Shown here in pieces: positions 23,546-34,568 of a stretch of DNA of 64,000 bases. Source of the DNA: Fomitopsis serialis (taxonomy: Eukaryota; Basidiomycota; Agaricomycetes; Polyporales; Fomitopsidaceae); the NCBI RefSeq assembly GCF_022376445.1, contig NW_025954996.1:62001-126000 (forward strand). Reading direction: 5' to 3'. Made by a program: the position numbers and the translations under genes. Within the stretch, counting starts at the first letter, position 1. The number at the start of each line of letters is the position of its first letter. The notes under the pieces are model-generated. The model was not told the DNA's origin. It did no database searches and worked only from the letters and a program-made list of their open reading frames with translations.

Positions 23546-23929
23546 GTTATAAACTCTGCACCGAACAAAGAACATCAAGTCAGAAGTCAGGAGTCCCGTC
23601 ACAGGTTTGAAGCGAGGACTGAGTACTGAGTACTGACCGGTACTGACCGGTCAAGTATTGGTTCAGAAACCTCAGGTCGGTCAATGTTTCAACATCATGA
23701 CGATCACTGCAGGCGCGGCATGCCTCCCATTGAGTCCCAAGTAGAAAATGGATGAGGCGCCTGTGAGTAGTGTCACAGCGCCTCCGAGTCGGCAAGTGCC
23801 GGAGCGGTGGCGCGCTGTTCCGTTCCAAGTTAGGACGAAGGACGAGATCATTTACCTAGCACACTCGGTCCCCCATAGGCTCCTAGTACTGCTTTCTGGC
23901 GAGAGCGAAGATCTCTTACGCTTTGCCAG

Positions 23930-24226
23930 CATCACATACGTGAGTATCTGCCCGTTTGATCCACGTGAAATGCTAATAAGTATCTGAAGCCCAGGGCTCC
24001 CAGGATGCCAGCAGTGCCGAACAACCAGCGAAACACGCTCGTGCTCTCCTCAGGCTCGCGCCACGAACATTCCTTTCCTGCCTGGGTCTTGCACTGTATA
24101 ACAGTGTGCCATACCTGTGACTCACAAACTGTTCGCGGTATCATCGGTAAGACTTAGCGACTATCGAGCAAGTGCGTGCCAGTGTTTCTGCATAGTAGAT
24201 CATACATCTATACAAAATTCACGCCA
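23930..24226. repeat. Duplicated gamma-tubulin 3' end
   Basis: From 'catcacatacgtgagtat' onward this segment parallels 22517-22820: the last codons of gamma-tubulin exon 9 (ITY), its donor, the final intron, the terminal exon (now degraded), and the downstream flank into the next methyltransferase 3' end. The copy is diverged. It marks one end of a tandem duplication whose unit included the gamma-tubulin tail. Confidence 0.8.
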
Positions 24227-25799
24227 TCACATCTTCCGAAGCTCAGTGATGCTAAGGGCACCGCGACACTCCCATATCTTCTCAACCTTCAGTCCGGCTC
24301 CGTTCGCGAGCGCGCTGAGCTGTTCGGGCGTACGCTCGGTGCTGTTAAACAAGGAGAGCATCAACATGTCGAACATTCCCTTGAGCGCATTCGCATTGCC
24401 GTAATTCGCGGGCAGCGGCGCCGGAGCAGACTTGAGGTGCGTCGAACCCAAGGGGGGGTGCATGATCATGTCTGCGACGAGGATACGCGAATCTGGACCT
24501 AGGGCATCCCGCAGCCTACTGAGTATTGTCGTGCACTGGTCGTCCGGCCAATCATGGCTGCCGGGAACAGCGAGGTGAGCGGCCTACTGCATTGTAGTTA
24601 TATAGTCACTCACATGATGTAGCGCAGGAAATACACAGCTGCGCCCCTGACAGGTTGTACTTCAAAGAAGTCGTGTGTGATCAGCTGCACCCGTCCACTC
24701 TGGATGAAGCCCGGCATCTCAGCATCCCACGTAACCTTTGCTTCTCCAATGGTGGCAGGGAGGTCTTCGACCACGAAGTGTAAGTCTGGAAACAACTTGA
24801 CCAGCTCAAGACACATGCTGCCCACGCCACCTCCGACGTCTACAACGGTAGCCTCCCCTAGCGAAGCCCACGGGAAGTCTATCAACGAAAACATGACTCT
24901 GGATCAATTCAGCGTCGCAGTCGGAGCTCATCTGACTTACCAGCGATGAGCGCGGGCGAGTTCATTTGTCCTAGACCGACCATCGCAAGTGGAAACATCC
25001 CACGCATCTCCCGGACGGCGGGATCGGATTCATCCCCCGTCTCGATATGATCCCATAATGTTCGCTCGTCTCCGTGTGCCTTCTGGAACGCGCTGTCCGT
25101 GTTGGATGTAGCGCTTGTCATGTTCCGGTCGAGCAATACCGCAGGCAAGTGCTCAAAGCTCTTAATTGACAACTTGTTGCCGCTACGGGGTGCGTCAGCA
25201 TGGGCGTGCACTCCGACCACGGCGCTGGCGACATACAAGATCAGCTGGGCTGCCTTTGCGGGAGGATTGCCAGCGAGGATGCGACTCAGCCGCGTATTTG
25301 CGAACTGCAACGGCTTCACCTCGTTGTAGATGCCGTTGCTGCAGAGCACATGCATCACTCTCACTGGACAAAGAACATCAAGTCAGAAATCAGCGCCGTC
25401 GTACGTCTGAAGCGAAGGCTGACCAAGCTTCCTCTCGTCGATGCCCGTCCGTCTGCTGAGCTCTTCGGCAGAGACTCCGTTAGGTAGTTCTGCCTCCGCC
25501 AGTATGTCGGGTACTCCTGCGCGTACCGTCGTGTCGAGCGCCTGGGCCATCGCGAAGGTCGTTGCAACCTCAAGAATGCGAACGTGGGGATCCTCAATGA
25601 GGTCGACACACATGCCGCATGCCCCGCGAATGATGCGACGCGCTTCGTACAGCTCGTGCGATGGCAAGCGAGACGTCGGAAGATCCGAGTAGCTGATGTG
25701 CTGTTCCTCCATCTCCCATTCCTTGATGACCAGCTCCGAGGTGTCAACGAGGAGTTGGACCAGGGCGCGCAGAGTCTCAGTTCTGGTCGAGGGGGCCAT
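24227..25799 (-). CDS. SAM-dependent O-methyltransferase, copy 1 of 4
   Basis: Class of Pfam Methyltransf_2 (small-molecule O-methyltransferases with an N-terminal dimerisation region). About 445 residues from five exons. Exon 1 (25424-25799) encodes the helical N-terminus with LRALVQLLVDTSELVIKEW and TTVRAGVPDILAEAE. The next exons carry VRVMHVLCSNGIYNEV and FPLAMVGLGQ. SAM motif I, VVDVGGGVGSM, is at about residue 265, followed by HFVVEDLP and THDFFE. The exon ending FLRYIM joins to HDWPDDQCTTILSRLRD, where the His is the family's catalytic base. The end is SITELRKM and the TGA is at 24227-24229. All splice joins keep the frame. The substrate is unknown; phenolic or polyketide acceptors are usual. 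It sits in an array of paralogues with no other pathway enzymes. Confidence 0.9.
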
Positions 25800-26000
25800 A
25801 GCTTGTTATGGCCAGGGTGTGTCTAGTGCCCTCCCGAGCTTTGACATTATATAGTACGGCGCCAAATCTCGCTCACTGGCAGTGAGCTGTCGATGTGATG
25901 TTCTTGAGCGCCTTGAAATCCGTTTGTCGTGTTCAAATCTGACGTACTGCCAGTGGAGGGTTTGCCTCTCACATCATGTCAACGCCATTTTCACTGGTGC

Positions 26001-26380
26001 TACTGGACGCCTTCCCGCAGATGTTGACAGCGTGTTCTATCCTAGATTTCCGCTCTAAACCTCCCCGGCACGTCGGCCTATCTCGCTTGTCGTCCTCTCG
26101 AACTCCGGAACCCTCGTTCTAAACCTTGATCTGGAAGGGGGGGTCGGACCCCTCCTTCTAGGTTGAAAAGCATAAACATACCGTCGGTGTTCGAATTTTC
26201 GACCTCTCGTTGGCTCACACGACCCATCCCATCAGTACAGTTGCCTCCGACGCCGTGTTATGACTTGACATCACAAATCAGAGGTCGCCGCTGCGGTTTA
26301 GCGACCCTCGCCATCCTCACGCCCCAGACGATGTTCGATGTCCGCTCTAGCTTTACCAGCGCCTGAAAACCCTGCGGAAC
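26001..26380. repeat. Degenerate direct repeat, copy 1
   Basis: Runs from 'actggacgccttcccgcag' to 'ccctgcggaac'. Matches copy 2 at 26466-26900 in the same orientation, with blocks such as 'cgtcctctcgaactccgg', 'gttctaaacctt', 'ggtttagcgaccctcgc' and 'agctttaccagcgcc'. An internal inverted repeat (ctggaagggg...cccctccttctag) could form a hairpin. Likely remnant of an unidentified mobile element. Confidence 0.65.
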
Positions 26381-26465
26381 GATTCCCAGAAAACCTCTTA
26401 CCATGTCGGACCACGCCACTCAAGTGCCACCAGCACGGCGGAGGGTGTAGCCATCTGTCGACAGT

Positions 26466-26900
26466 CACTGGATGCCTTCCCGCAGAGGTTTACAGCGCTG
26501 TGTCGCGCTCTCAATCTCTCCGGCCCGTCGGTCTATCTTGTCGTCCTCTCGAACTCCGGCGCTACCGCCCTCCCGGCCAATGACTAAATGGAGCCACCCT
26601 CCTCCTCCTCCTCCCCGTTCTAAACCTTAATCTGGAAGGGGGTCCGACACCCCCTTCTAGGTCGAAACGTTGAAGAGCGTAAGCATACCGTCCGAGTCGG
26701 TGTTCGAAAACCCAACCTCTGGTTGGCTCACAGGACCTGTCCCATCACTAACTTGAAAGTTGTCTCCGACACCATGTTATGCCAATATGTACCGCACAGA
26801 TTACAGGTCGCTGCGGTTTAGCGACCCTCGCTATTCTTGCGCCACAGGCGATGTTCGACGTCCGCTTTAGCTTTACCAGCGCCCAGAAATCCTGCGGAAA
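26466..26900. repeat. Degenerate direct repeat, copy 2
   Basis: Second copy of the repeat at 26001-26380, longer because of an insertion carrying a CTCCTCCTCCTCC run at about 26600. The hairpin is kept here as ctggaagggggt...acccccttctag, even though its bases differ from copy 1, so the pairing is kept while sequence drifts. Confidence 0.65.
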
Positions 26901-27544
26901 GGCATACGTTGTGCGGTGGTCTCCTTCGTGCTGACTCGGAAGAGCTGGAGCTCAGGCTCTCCCCTGCCGGTGATGTTCCCGGTGCCCGACGAGGGATGCG
27001 CGCCCTGCCACGCATCCCTACGCCGGATCTAGATGCGCTTCTAGACCCTGAGCTCGCACTCGTGGCGGACGTTAGACGCGTCACCTACGTTGGCCCGGCG
27101 CGCGGACCGCGATCGTGCAAACGAGATCGCTTTCCAGTCAACCCCGATGCCCGATGTCACGCGCTTTACTTCACTCCGTCGCTGTTTGGCGGGTGAACTC
27201 GGTAAAGCCTCTAGGTTCGACACAAACCCCCACACTAGCGCCGTGTGGAGGGTCTTGGTATGAGACTAGTAAAGCCCCATCATATACTATGGCTTCACAT
27301 GTACGTAGCCCGACAAGCTTGCAGAACTTCATCTAGCCGCCGGGGACAAAGTTAGTAGGAATGCGCTTGTGCAGAATGATGTTCACTGTCAAGGAACATT
27401 TGAGTTTCGTTTCAGACTTCACGTATGTCAACATATTGGCGCTCAACAGACGCGGCAGGCCCTATTTTCAGCGGGGAATTGGATAGCGAATAGGTACGAC
27501 GTCTTTTTCAACACCTACTACATCTATACAAAATTTCCCGGTAA

Positions 27545-27805
27545 TACACTGGCAGCCGTCGCAGCTCCGTGACGCTCACGCGCACGGGTCCCGGGTCCCG
27601 ACACTCCTACATTTTTATCACCAAGTTGAGCCCCGCTCTATTAGCAACGGCTTCGAATTGCTCAGGTATCCGTTTGGCGCCGTTGAGTAGACTGAGCATT
27701 ACTATGTCGTGCATGCCTTTGATCAAGTCCGCGCGACCATAATTTGCAGGCAGCGGCACCGGGGCGGCCTTGAAAGCGGCTTTGACGTGCACAGAACGGG
27801 CCCAG
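27545..27805 (-). pseudogene. Eroded O-methyltransferase 3' fragment (remnant C)
   Basis: A minus-strand fragment encodes PVPLPANYGRADLIKGMHD, then IVMLSLLNGAKRIPEQFEAV. This is the C-terminal exon of the methyltransferase family and closest to the gene at 37393-38972, which has GRADLIKGMHDMVMLSLLNG. The DNA just left of both copies is also similar ('cagacgc.gcaggcc' and 'tacgacgtctt'). The rest of the gene is missing. Confidence 0.8.
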
Positions 27806-27957
27806 GGGAGGGCGGCCCTCGACGCTCTCAACAAGTAGCTTAATCCCGTGGCAACCCTCTCCGGGCTCGACAAGGCATTGGGCATTGATTATTGAATCGG
27901 CAAGCATGTCATCCTGTGCAACCAGCATATACATCTATACAAGACACTCCAGTCTGC

Positions 27958-29539
27958 TTACAGTAGTCGCAACTCAGTGATGCTAACGGGCCCCCGACAC
28001 TCCCATATCTTCTCTATCGTAAGCCCCGCTCTTTCCGCAATCACACCAAGCTGTCCAGGGGTTCGCTCGCTACCGTTGAACACGGAGAGCATCACCATGT
28101 CGTGCATGCTCTTGAATGCGTCCGCACGACCGTAGTTCGCGGGGAGGGGCGCTGGAGCGGACTTGAGGTGTCTCGAGCCGAGAGGAGGATGGATGATCAT
28201 ATCCGCGACGAGGATACGTGAGTCCGAGCCCATGGCCTCTCGTAACTCGCTCAGGATCAGGACGCATGCGTCGTCCGGCCAGTCGTGTCTGAGCAGCTGC
28301 CTGAGTGAGCGGATCGTCGCAGTGCAGTGTTATCATTACGCACAGGATATAACGCAGAAAATACACCGCTGCGTTCTTCACGGGCTGTTCGTGGAAGAAG
28401 TCGTGTGTGATGAGCTGCGTGCGCCCGGCCTCGATAGCACCTGGGACCTCGGTGTTCCAGATCGACTTCGCTTTCTCGATGGAGACCGGGAGATCCTCGA
28501 CCACAAAGCGAAGACGAGGAAACATCTTGGCGAGTTCAAGGCACATACTGCCTACGCCGCCCCCGACATCTACGACGGTAGCTTCGCCAAGATCTCCCCA
28601 CGGGAAGTCTATCCGTCAACACGTAAATGTAAACGACTATGACAGGAAGACAGGAGTCTTTTACACACCGGCGATGAGCGACGGTGAGCACATCTGGCCT
28701 TCACCAACCATGGCCAACGGAAACATCTCACGGACTTCCAGAACGGCAGGGTCAGACGTGTCTCCCTTCTCGATATAGTCCCACAGCGTCCCCGTTGTCT
28801 TGTGTGCCTTTTGAAATGCGGTCTCCTTGGGGGACGTAGAGTAGGTCATCTCGGGGTCAAGCAACGTTGCAGGCAAGTGCTCAACAGCCTCGACGATCAG
28901 CTTTGTGCTGCTGAGACGAAACGTCAATACGGGCATGCACTGACATCTCCAACCATCAACATACTAGACACTGCTGCATGCTTTTGCGGCTGCATTATCC
29001 GCGAGAACGCGACTGACACGCGTGTTACTGAATTGCAAGGGTTTGACCTCGTTGTAGATGCCACCGTTACAGAGCATCCGCATCAGCCTCACTAGGTTAA
29101 AGTTAAGTCAAACAGCAATCTTCGTCATCGAGATTAAGATGGGCCCACCAAGCTTGTGCTCATCGATCCCCGTACGTCGGCAGAGTTCCGCAGCTGAGAT
29201 CCCGTCACTGGGCGACTCTGCCTCCGCTAGTATGTCGGGGACACCAGCGCGCACGGTGGTATCGAGAGCCTGGGAAAATGCGTAGGATAGCGAGATCTCC
29301 AGCAGGCGTATACGAGGATCTTCGACTAAATCCATCCACATGCCACATGCCGCGCGAATGACGCGCTGCGCCTCGAAAAGCTCGTGCGGAGGCAACCCAC
29401 TAGCAGGGATTACCTGGGACTCGTGGGTGGCTGGCTGCTGTTCCTCCGTTTCCCATTCCTTGATGACCAGCTCGGACGTGTTCACGAGGAGCTGAATCAG
29501 ACCGCGCAGAGTCTGCACCCTTGTTGTGGCTGAGGACAT
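27958..29539 (-). CDS. SAM-dependent O-methyltransferase, copy 2 of 4
   Basis: Same architecture and exon plan as the copy at 24227-25799. It starts MSSATTRVQTLRGLIQLL at 29537-29539, with N-terminal ALDTTVRAGVPDILAEAE. The middle exons carry HLPATLLDPEM and FPLAMVGEGQM. Motif I is VVDVGGGVGSM, followed by RFVVEDLP and ITHDFFHEQPV. The exon end FLRYIL splices to HDWPDDACVLILSELREAM with the catalytic His. It ends SITELRLL with TAA at 27958-27960. No frame damage was found. Substrate unknown. Nearly identical DNA to its 3' exon survives in remnant A at 22.8 kb. Confidence 0.9.
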
Positions 29540-30676
29540 CGAGGGCAGAATGGGTTGGGTACGATTAGCCGATGGTCTGACAACCTTTTATAATGCGGTG
29601 ACCTACAGCCCCGCAGATTTGTCGCAGACAGTCATTACTTCATTGGTCAACTGATGATAGGCTGAGTGTCACCCAAGTCTCGGCGATAGCGTCAGAACTG
29701 GATACTGGAAGAGAAGAGAAGGCATTATCTGCGTCTCACCGTCTTCTTTGTCTCACCTGCTCATCTCACTATCGAACTGAATCATGATACAACGTCCTCA
29801 GGGTCGCCTGTTTGAAGGTGAGTAGGGCGCCGGGTATAGCTCTGGCTAAGCATCGCTACAACTTGAACAAGGAAGATGTAGCTATCCAACGTAAGCAGAG
29901 GACAGCACAGCGAGAATCAACATACCAGAAACATCGTAGTGCGCTCATCCACGGGTTGTATAAATTCAGTGCACACCTTATTAGCTCCTCTGGTCTTCGC
30001 TCGCCTGGATTGTAGCCCCCTAAAAACGCCTCTGTTCCCAATGGAGCTATGGTTGAGCTATGGCTCGGCATTCCAAATGACAGCCGCATGCCCTCTGAGG
30101 CTTTGGTGCTCATGGAGGGTTCCTTCTCCTCACCGATGCACGCCACTTGCACGCCACTCAGATGGATCATGCTTGACTGGTCCCGCATGAGAAGACCAGC
30201 ATAGTATCATGGCCATACTAACGGCGTGGCTTCCATGGTTCAGCGCCATCCAGCTCCTGTACGACAGGGACCCTTCACGTACATCGCACTGTAGCCCATG
30301 GTGCAGGATACTAAGGTGTCATTTGGTCCAAGTCGTGACTCGTCGACAAACAAGCACTGCAGGGCGACGTGACCATGTGTGAGTCAGGCATACTCTCGAG
30401 GGCTCACTGCGAGTGCATGTATACTGTTCTTGGGTGCAATGAACACAAGCGGCCACTATTCACGGTGACTTCGATCCACTACATAGCTCCTAACGGAAGC
30501 AATGGAACGTGCGTGATGGGAAGCTTGAAAGTTTGAAGCTTGCTGCTTGACGTATTAGCGCTGTTACCACATCATCGATAACCGGTATCACGTGCAACGA
30601 GTACAGCCAGGTACAGCCGCATTGACATATACAGCCGAGACTTCGCCGAGACACAAACTCAATTCGACGTCAACAA
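29540..30676. other. Intergenic, left flank of the retrotransposon
   Basis: About 1.1 kb upstream of methyltransferase copy 2, ending at the left terminus of the Ngaro-type element. The segment next to 29540 should be a methyltransferase promoter. The remaining frames (for example 29856-30188, minus) show nothing recognisable. Confidence 0.4.
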
Positions 30677-30835
30677 ATGTTACTCTGAGCGAAGCGAGGC
30701 ACGAGCGTCGCGTAGAAGTGAGTCTACGCACGCAGGAGGAGATTAGGCGCGCGTCGCTCTCTCCTCGCACTCACTTCGTTTCCTCAGCTTGAAAGCGCTG
30801 CCGCAGCTTCCGGCTTTCAACCCTCTCTCCTTTTC
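30677..30835 (+). repeat. Ngaro split direct repeat A1
   Basis: 159 bp from 'atgttactctgagcgaag' to 'ccctctctccttttc', at the element's left end. Identical by eye to A2 at 36112-36270. Confidence 0.9.
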
Positions 30836-30875
30836 TGAGACTAGCTCTAGAGTACGTTACGTGCCTTTTAATAAA

Positions 30876-32596
30876 ATGGATCAACCATTACTAGTCGACC
30901 CGAACGGCCTTGAGGTGCCGGACTACGCGCTGGAGGCCCACGCGGCATTAAGGCAGTCCTACGTGGATGCTGGCCTAGCAGAAGCCAACGTCGTCCCGTT
31001 GCTCAAGAGCACCTGGACACGAGCCAACGATGCAGATAAGTTGCGCTGGCAGGTGCAGACCGAGGCAGCGGAACGGGTCGCGAGAGAACAAGCAGCGGCC
31101 GAAGAAGAGGCAGCCAATCAGGTCAGGGCACAAGATAGGCTGGATGAGGAGCAAGCAAGGAGGGACGAGAGAAAGAAGTACAAGGACAAGTTCTCGTCGG
31201 TGTCCACGCAGCCGCCTCCGGAGGATGAGTCAATCCTGCCGGCGAAGTACGCGCTCCGCAAGTTGGAGAAAGGAAGCTACGTCGAGCTATACTACTTCAC
31301 TAATGAAGGGCTCGATACAGCGGACGCATCAGCCAATCAGTTCGATGAAGACGCGCTCGTGGTGCACAGGGGAGATGATGGGGTTCCTTCTTGGGCCCCT
31401 GCGGGGAGTGCTAGAGGCACGAAGAACGTGACGGCCGACCAAGACCTCACCTTAGAACAGTTTCGGCAAGCCACTCCTCGCCTGCTCGGAGCGATGGAAG
31501 ACGCGAACTGGGACCCGAGGCGCGTGAAGATGTTGCTGGAGTTCTGGAGAAACCTTCACAAGCACCCATACTACTCGTCGCGTGACACGAACAAGCAGAG
31601 AGCCATCCTGATCTACCAAGGAGAGCAAAGGCAGAAATGGCACCGAGCACTAGCTCAAGGCGCGTGGGACATAGGCATCTTGTCGGACAGGTTGCTCCTC
31701 GACGCGTTCGACAGAGCTTATCGGCTAGAGCGGGAGAAGCTAGATGCATTGAGAGACGTGAGTGCACACCACATAATCGAACAGGAACAGCGCTGACAAA
31801 ATGTCACTTCCGTGATACGTCTCACGTCTCGATCACTGATCTCTACGCACCACTACATACTCGCCTTCTCCGCGTCCCGAAATGCTACCCTCACTCTCAC
31901 ACGGCTCGACACCACAACTATCCTACGACTCATGCCCATCACACGCCTCGCCCTACGCTATGGCACCTTGCACCACGCGCCACGCACCTTGCACCTCGCA
32001 CCATGCACCACGCACCTGGCAACACGCACCACGCACCTCGCACCACGCACCTCGCACCACGCACCTCGCACCATGCAACACGCACCGCGCAACATGCAAC
32101 ACGCAATCGCACGGGTCACGCACCAAACCAATAGGTGCACATCGTCAGTGGCACGACGCAGGGCACTACTAGCTCAACTAGTACCCCGCGAGGCCGGGTT
32201 GATGGTGCGAGCAGCCGCACAGCAAAAGCCCCAGCTAGAGCAGCAGCCGATCCGTACCCACGCGACCGCAAGGCGGGTTTTCCGGACGGCGCAAGCGGAG
32301 CCGTCTTGTCCGCCTGCGCCATCTGCCTGGGACGTCACAGGCACCGCGTCTACGACTGCGACGCCTCGCAGACATGGAACGGAGCCTTCGCCACCATGGC
32401 GAGACGCGACAAAAAGGACTTCACGCTCAACGATGGCAGGGCGCTCTGCTACGATTGGCAGAGAAGCAAGCGGTGTACCAGCACCCTTCACGACAGCCGT
32501 CATCTCTGCTCGGGCTGCAGTCTCCCGACCCATGGAGCCCAGACATGCCCTCGAGCAGAGCCGGCTCCTCCCGCGAACCCCGTACCGGGCAAGTGA
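30876..32596 (+). CDS. Ngaro ORF1, gag-like protein with zinc-finger motifs
   Basis: The start is ATG 30876 (MDQPLLVDPNGLEVPDYALE). The first open stretch reaches 31796 and contains a charged coiled-coil segment (RVAREQAAAEEEAANQVRAQ). The C-terminal part lies in another frame from about 32135 to the TGA at 32594-32596. It carries CAICLGRHRHRVYDC and a second Cys/His cluster, RCTSTLHDSRHLCSGCSLPT with HGAQTC after it. A GT-AG intron from 31758 (GTGAGT) to 32134 (AG), 377 nt, joins the two parts in frame; an acceptor at 32161 also works. The would-be intron holds a CACGCACCTCG-type microrepeat. The role is inferred to be RNA binding or particle formation, as for other gag-like ORFs. Confidence 0.7.
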
Positions 32597-34568
32597 GTGG
32601 GAGACGCGGCTCGAAGAGGCGGGCCTGGGCGCGAAGTATCCCAAACTCGTCCAGGGGCTTCGGGAAGGCTTCGTTGTGGACCTCCCGATCATCACGCGCA
32701 CGCAAGCACCGCCCAATCATCCCTCCACCCTCGCTCATGACGATCTCTTCCAGGACATCGTGCGACACGAGAAGGCCAGCGGCAGGTACGTTGGGCCATT
32801 CTCAGCCGCCGAACTCACAGATGCACTTGGACCATTCCAAACATCCCCCATCTCTATCATACCAAAACCCGCTAAACCGGGGCATTACCGCCTCATCCAA
32901 AATTTCTCCTTTCCTCGCTCACCTACCCTTACTCTACCTAATCCTTCCGTCAATTCCTTCATTGATTCTGACCGATTTCCGTGTACATGGGGTACTTTTA
33001 CCACCATCTGTCTCCTCATCTGGCGACTTCCCCCAGGCTCTCAGGCAGCCACTCGCGACATCAAGGAGGCATATCGCACAATCCCGCTACACCCGAGTCA
33101 GTGGCCAGCAGGGGTCGTACGCACAGGCAAGGACGAGTACCATGCTGACACGTGCCTCGCATTTGGGGCGCGTCCATCGGCAGGTGGATACGGCGTCCTT
33201 GCCGACGCTGGTGCGGATCTCATCCGCGCAGAGGGCATGGGTCCGTTGTCGAAATGGGTGGACGACTACTTCTTGGTACGGATCTTACGCATTCATCTCG
33301 ACGAGTACAACAGTCGGCGTGCTGGATGGCACAGGGCGCTCGCACGAGAAAGCCGCAATCACACTCGAGGCCGACTGTGGCACGGTGGTAAGCTATTTGA
33401 GGATGGCACCATTGACCAGTTCGACGAGGACTGCAGCTATCCCCTTCGCGACCTCGCATCTCGCTCCCCAAGGTCAGCAGCAGACCAACAATACTGCTAT
33501 AACCTCGCCGACGTGGACAAGCTTTCTGGCTCACTCGGAATCCCCTGGGAGCCCACCAAAGATTCCGACTTCAGAGCAGCTCAGGTTTTCACAGGGTTCG
33601 AGTGGAATGTTCAGGCGCTCACCGTCACGCTGCCCGAGAGGAAAAAGGCGAAGTATCTCACAGCCATTGGCAATTGGCGAGATGCTAAGGGCGGGACACA
33701 CACACTCGCAGACGTACAAGGAATCTATGGAAAATTGCTCCACACCTCGCTGGTGGTTCCCCGTGGACGAGCATATCTCACAGGTCTTGAAGCCATGCTT
33801 CGAATCTGCGGTGACCGTCCTTTCGTGCCGCATTCCGCCCCTCGATCTGTCGCTACTGACCTCATATGGTGGACACAGACGCTACAGCAACCTATCCTCC
33901 GACGAGCCATACCCACCCCAACTCCTCTCGTCGACATCGCCGCTTTCTCGGACGCCAGCTCCGGCATCGGCATCGGCATTACGGTTGGCGACCACTGGCG
34001 TGCATGGAGGCTCATACCAGGCTGGAAGACTCTCGACGGAGAGCGCGACATTGGTTGGGCAGAAGCAGTGGGGTTCGAGCTCCTCGCACGCTGCATCACA
34101 GCTGCGCGAGGCACAAGCAGACATTTGCGGCTCCATGGAGACAACATTGGGGTCGTGGAAGGTTGGCGAAACCGCAGAAGCCGTAATGCGGCCGTCAACG
34201 GCGTCTTCAAACGTCTCCTCGAGCACCTTGACAAGCTCGGAGATGCGGAGTGTGTACACACCGCCTACGTCCCTAGTGCGAACAACCCCGCAGATAACCC
34301 TTCACGAGGCATCTACCCAGCGCACTCCCTCCTCCTCCCTCCTGTTCCCCTACCACGAGAACTCGCAAGGTTCCTCATCGACTCCGAAGCCCCACTCACA
34401 CCCACCGAGCTCAGGTTGCATAGCGAAGGACGCTACCCAAGAGCGGCCGCTAAGCGCATCGATGAAGCTCTTGAGCGCTCTCGGGCCGAGGAGCAGAGGC
34501 GAGTTGACGAAGGCCTTGAGTGGCGGATTAGAACCAGTACCGAGTGGAACGAACACGCGGCGCTTTGA
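32532..34568 (+). CDS. Ngaro ORF2, reverse transcriptase and RNase H
   Basis: Copies the element RNA into DNA. The frame has an ATG at 32532 that overlaps the gag end by 65 nt. RT motifs in order: GHYRLIQNFSFP; ATRDIKEAYRTIPLHPSQW (first catalytic Asp); CLAFGARPSAGGYGV; and LSKWVDDYFLV (catalytic Asp pair). RNase H follows with AAFSDASSGIGIGI (Asp), WAEAVGFELLA (Glu), LRLHGDNIGVV (Asp) and SANNPADNPSRG (last Asp region). The end is EWNEHAAL, TGA 34566-34568. No inactivating change was seen in the catalytic motifs. How its translation starts after gag is unknown; reinitiation or splicing are options. Confidence 0.85.
   Translation: MEPRHALEQSRLLPRTPYRASEWETRLEEAGLGAKYPKLVQGLREGFVVDLPIITRTQAPPNHPSTLAHDDLFQDIVRHEKASGRYVGPFSAAELTDALGPFQTSPISIIPKPAKPGHYRLIQNFSFPRSPTLTLPNPSVNSFIDSDRFPCTWGTFTTICLLIWRLPPGSQAATRDIKEAYRTIPLHPSQWPAGVVRTGKDEYHADTCLAFGARPSAGGYGVLADAGADLIRAEGMGPLSKWVDDYFLVRILRIHLDEYNSRRAGWHRALARESRNHTRGRLWHGGKLFEDGTIDQFDEDCSYPLRDLASRSPRSAADQQYCYNLADVDKLSGSLGIPWEPTKDSDFRAAQVFTGFEWNVQALTVTLPERKKAKYLTAIGNWRDAKGGTHTLADVQGIYGKLLHTSLVVPRGRAYLTGLEAMLRICGDRPFVPHSAPRSVATDLIWWTQTLQQPILRRAIPTPTPLVDIAAFSDASSGIGIGITVGDHWRAWRLIPGWKTLDGERDIGWAEAVGFELLARCITAARGTSRHLRLHGDNIGVVEGWRNRRSRNAAVNGVFKRLLEHLDKLGDAECVHTAYVPSANNPADNPSRGIYPAHSLLLPPVPLPRELARFLIDSEAPLTPTELRLHSEGRYPRAAAKRIDEALERSRAEEQRRVDEGLEWRIRTSTEWNEHAAL

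Larger units (their letters stand above)
25800..27544. other. Intergenic with degenerate repeats
   Basis: About 1.7 kb upstream of methyltransferase copy 1. It contains two copies of a roughly 400-bp repeat (listed separately). To their right, an open frame at 26837-27196 encodes a 119-residue product (including PRIPTPDLDALLDPELALVA) that I do not recognise; it may be part of a decayed transposon. Confidence 0.5.
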
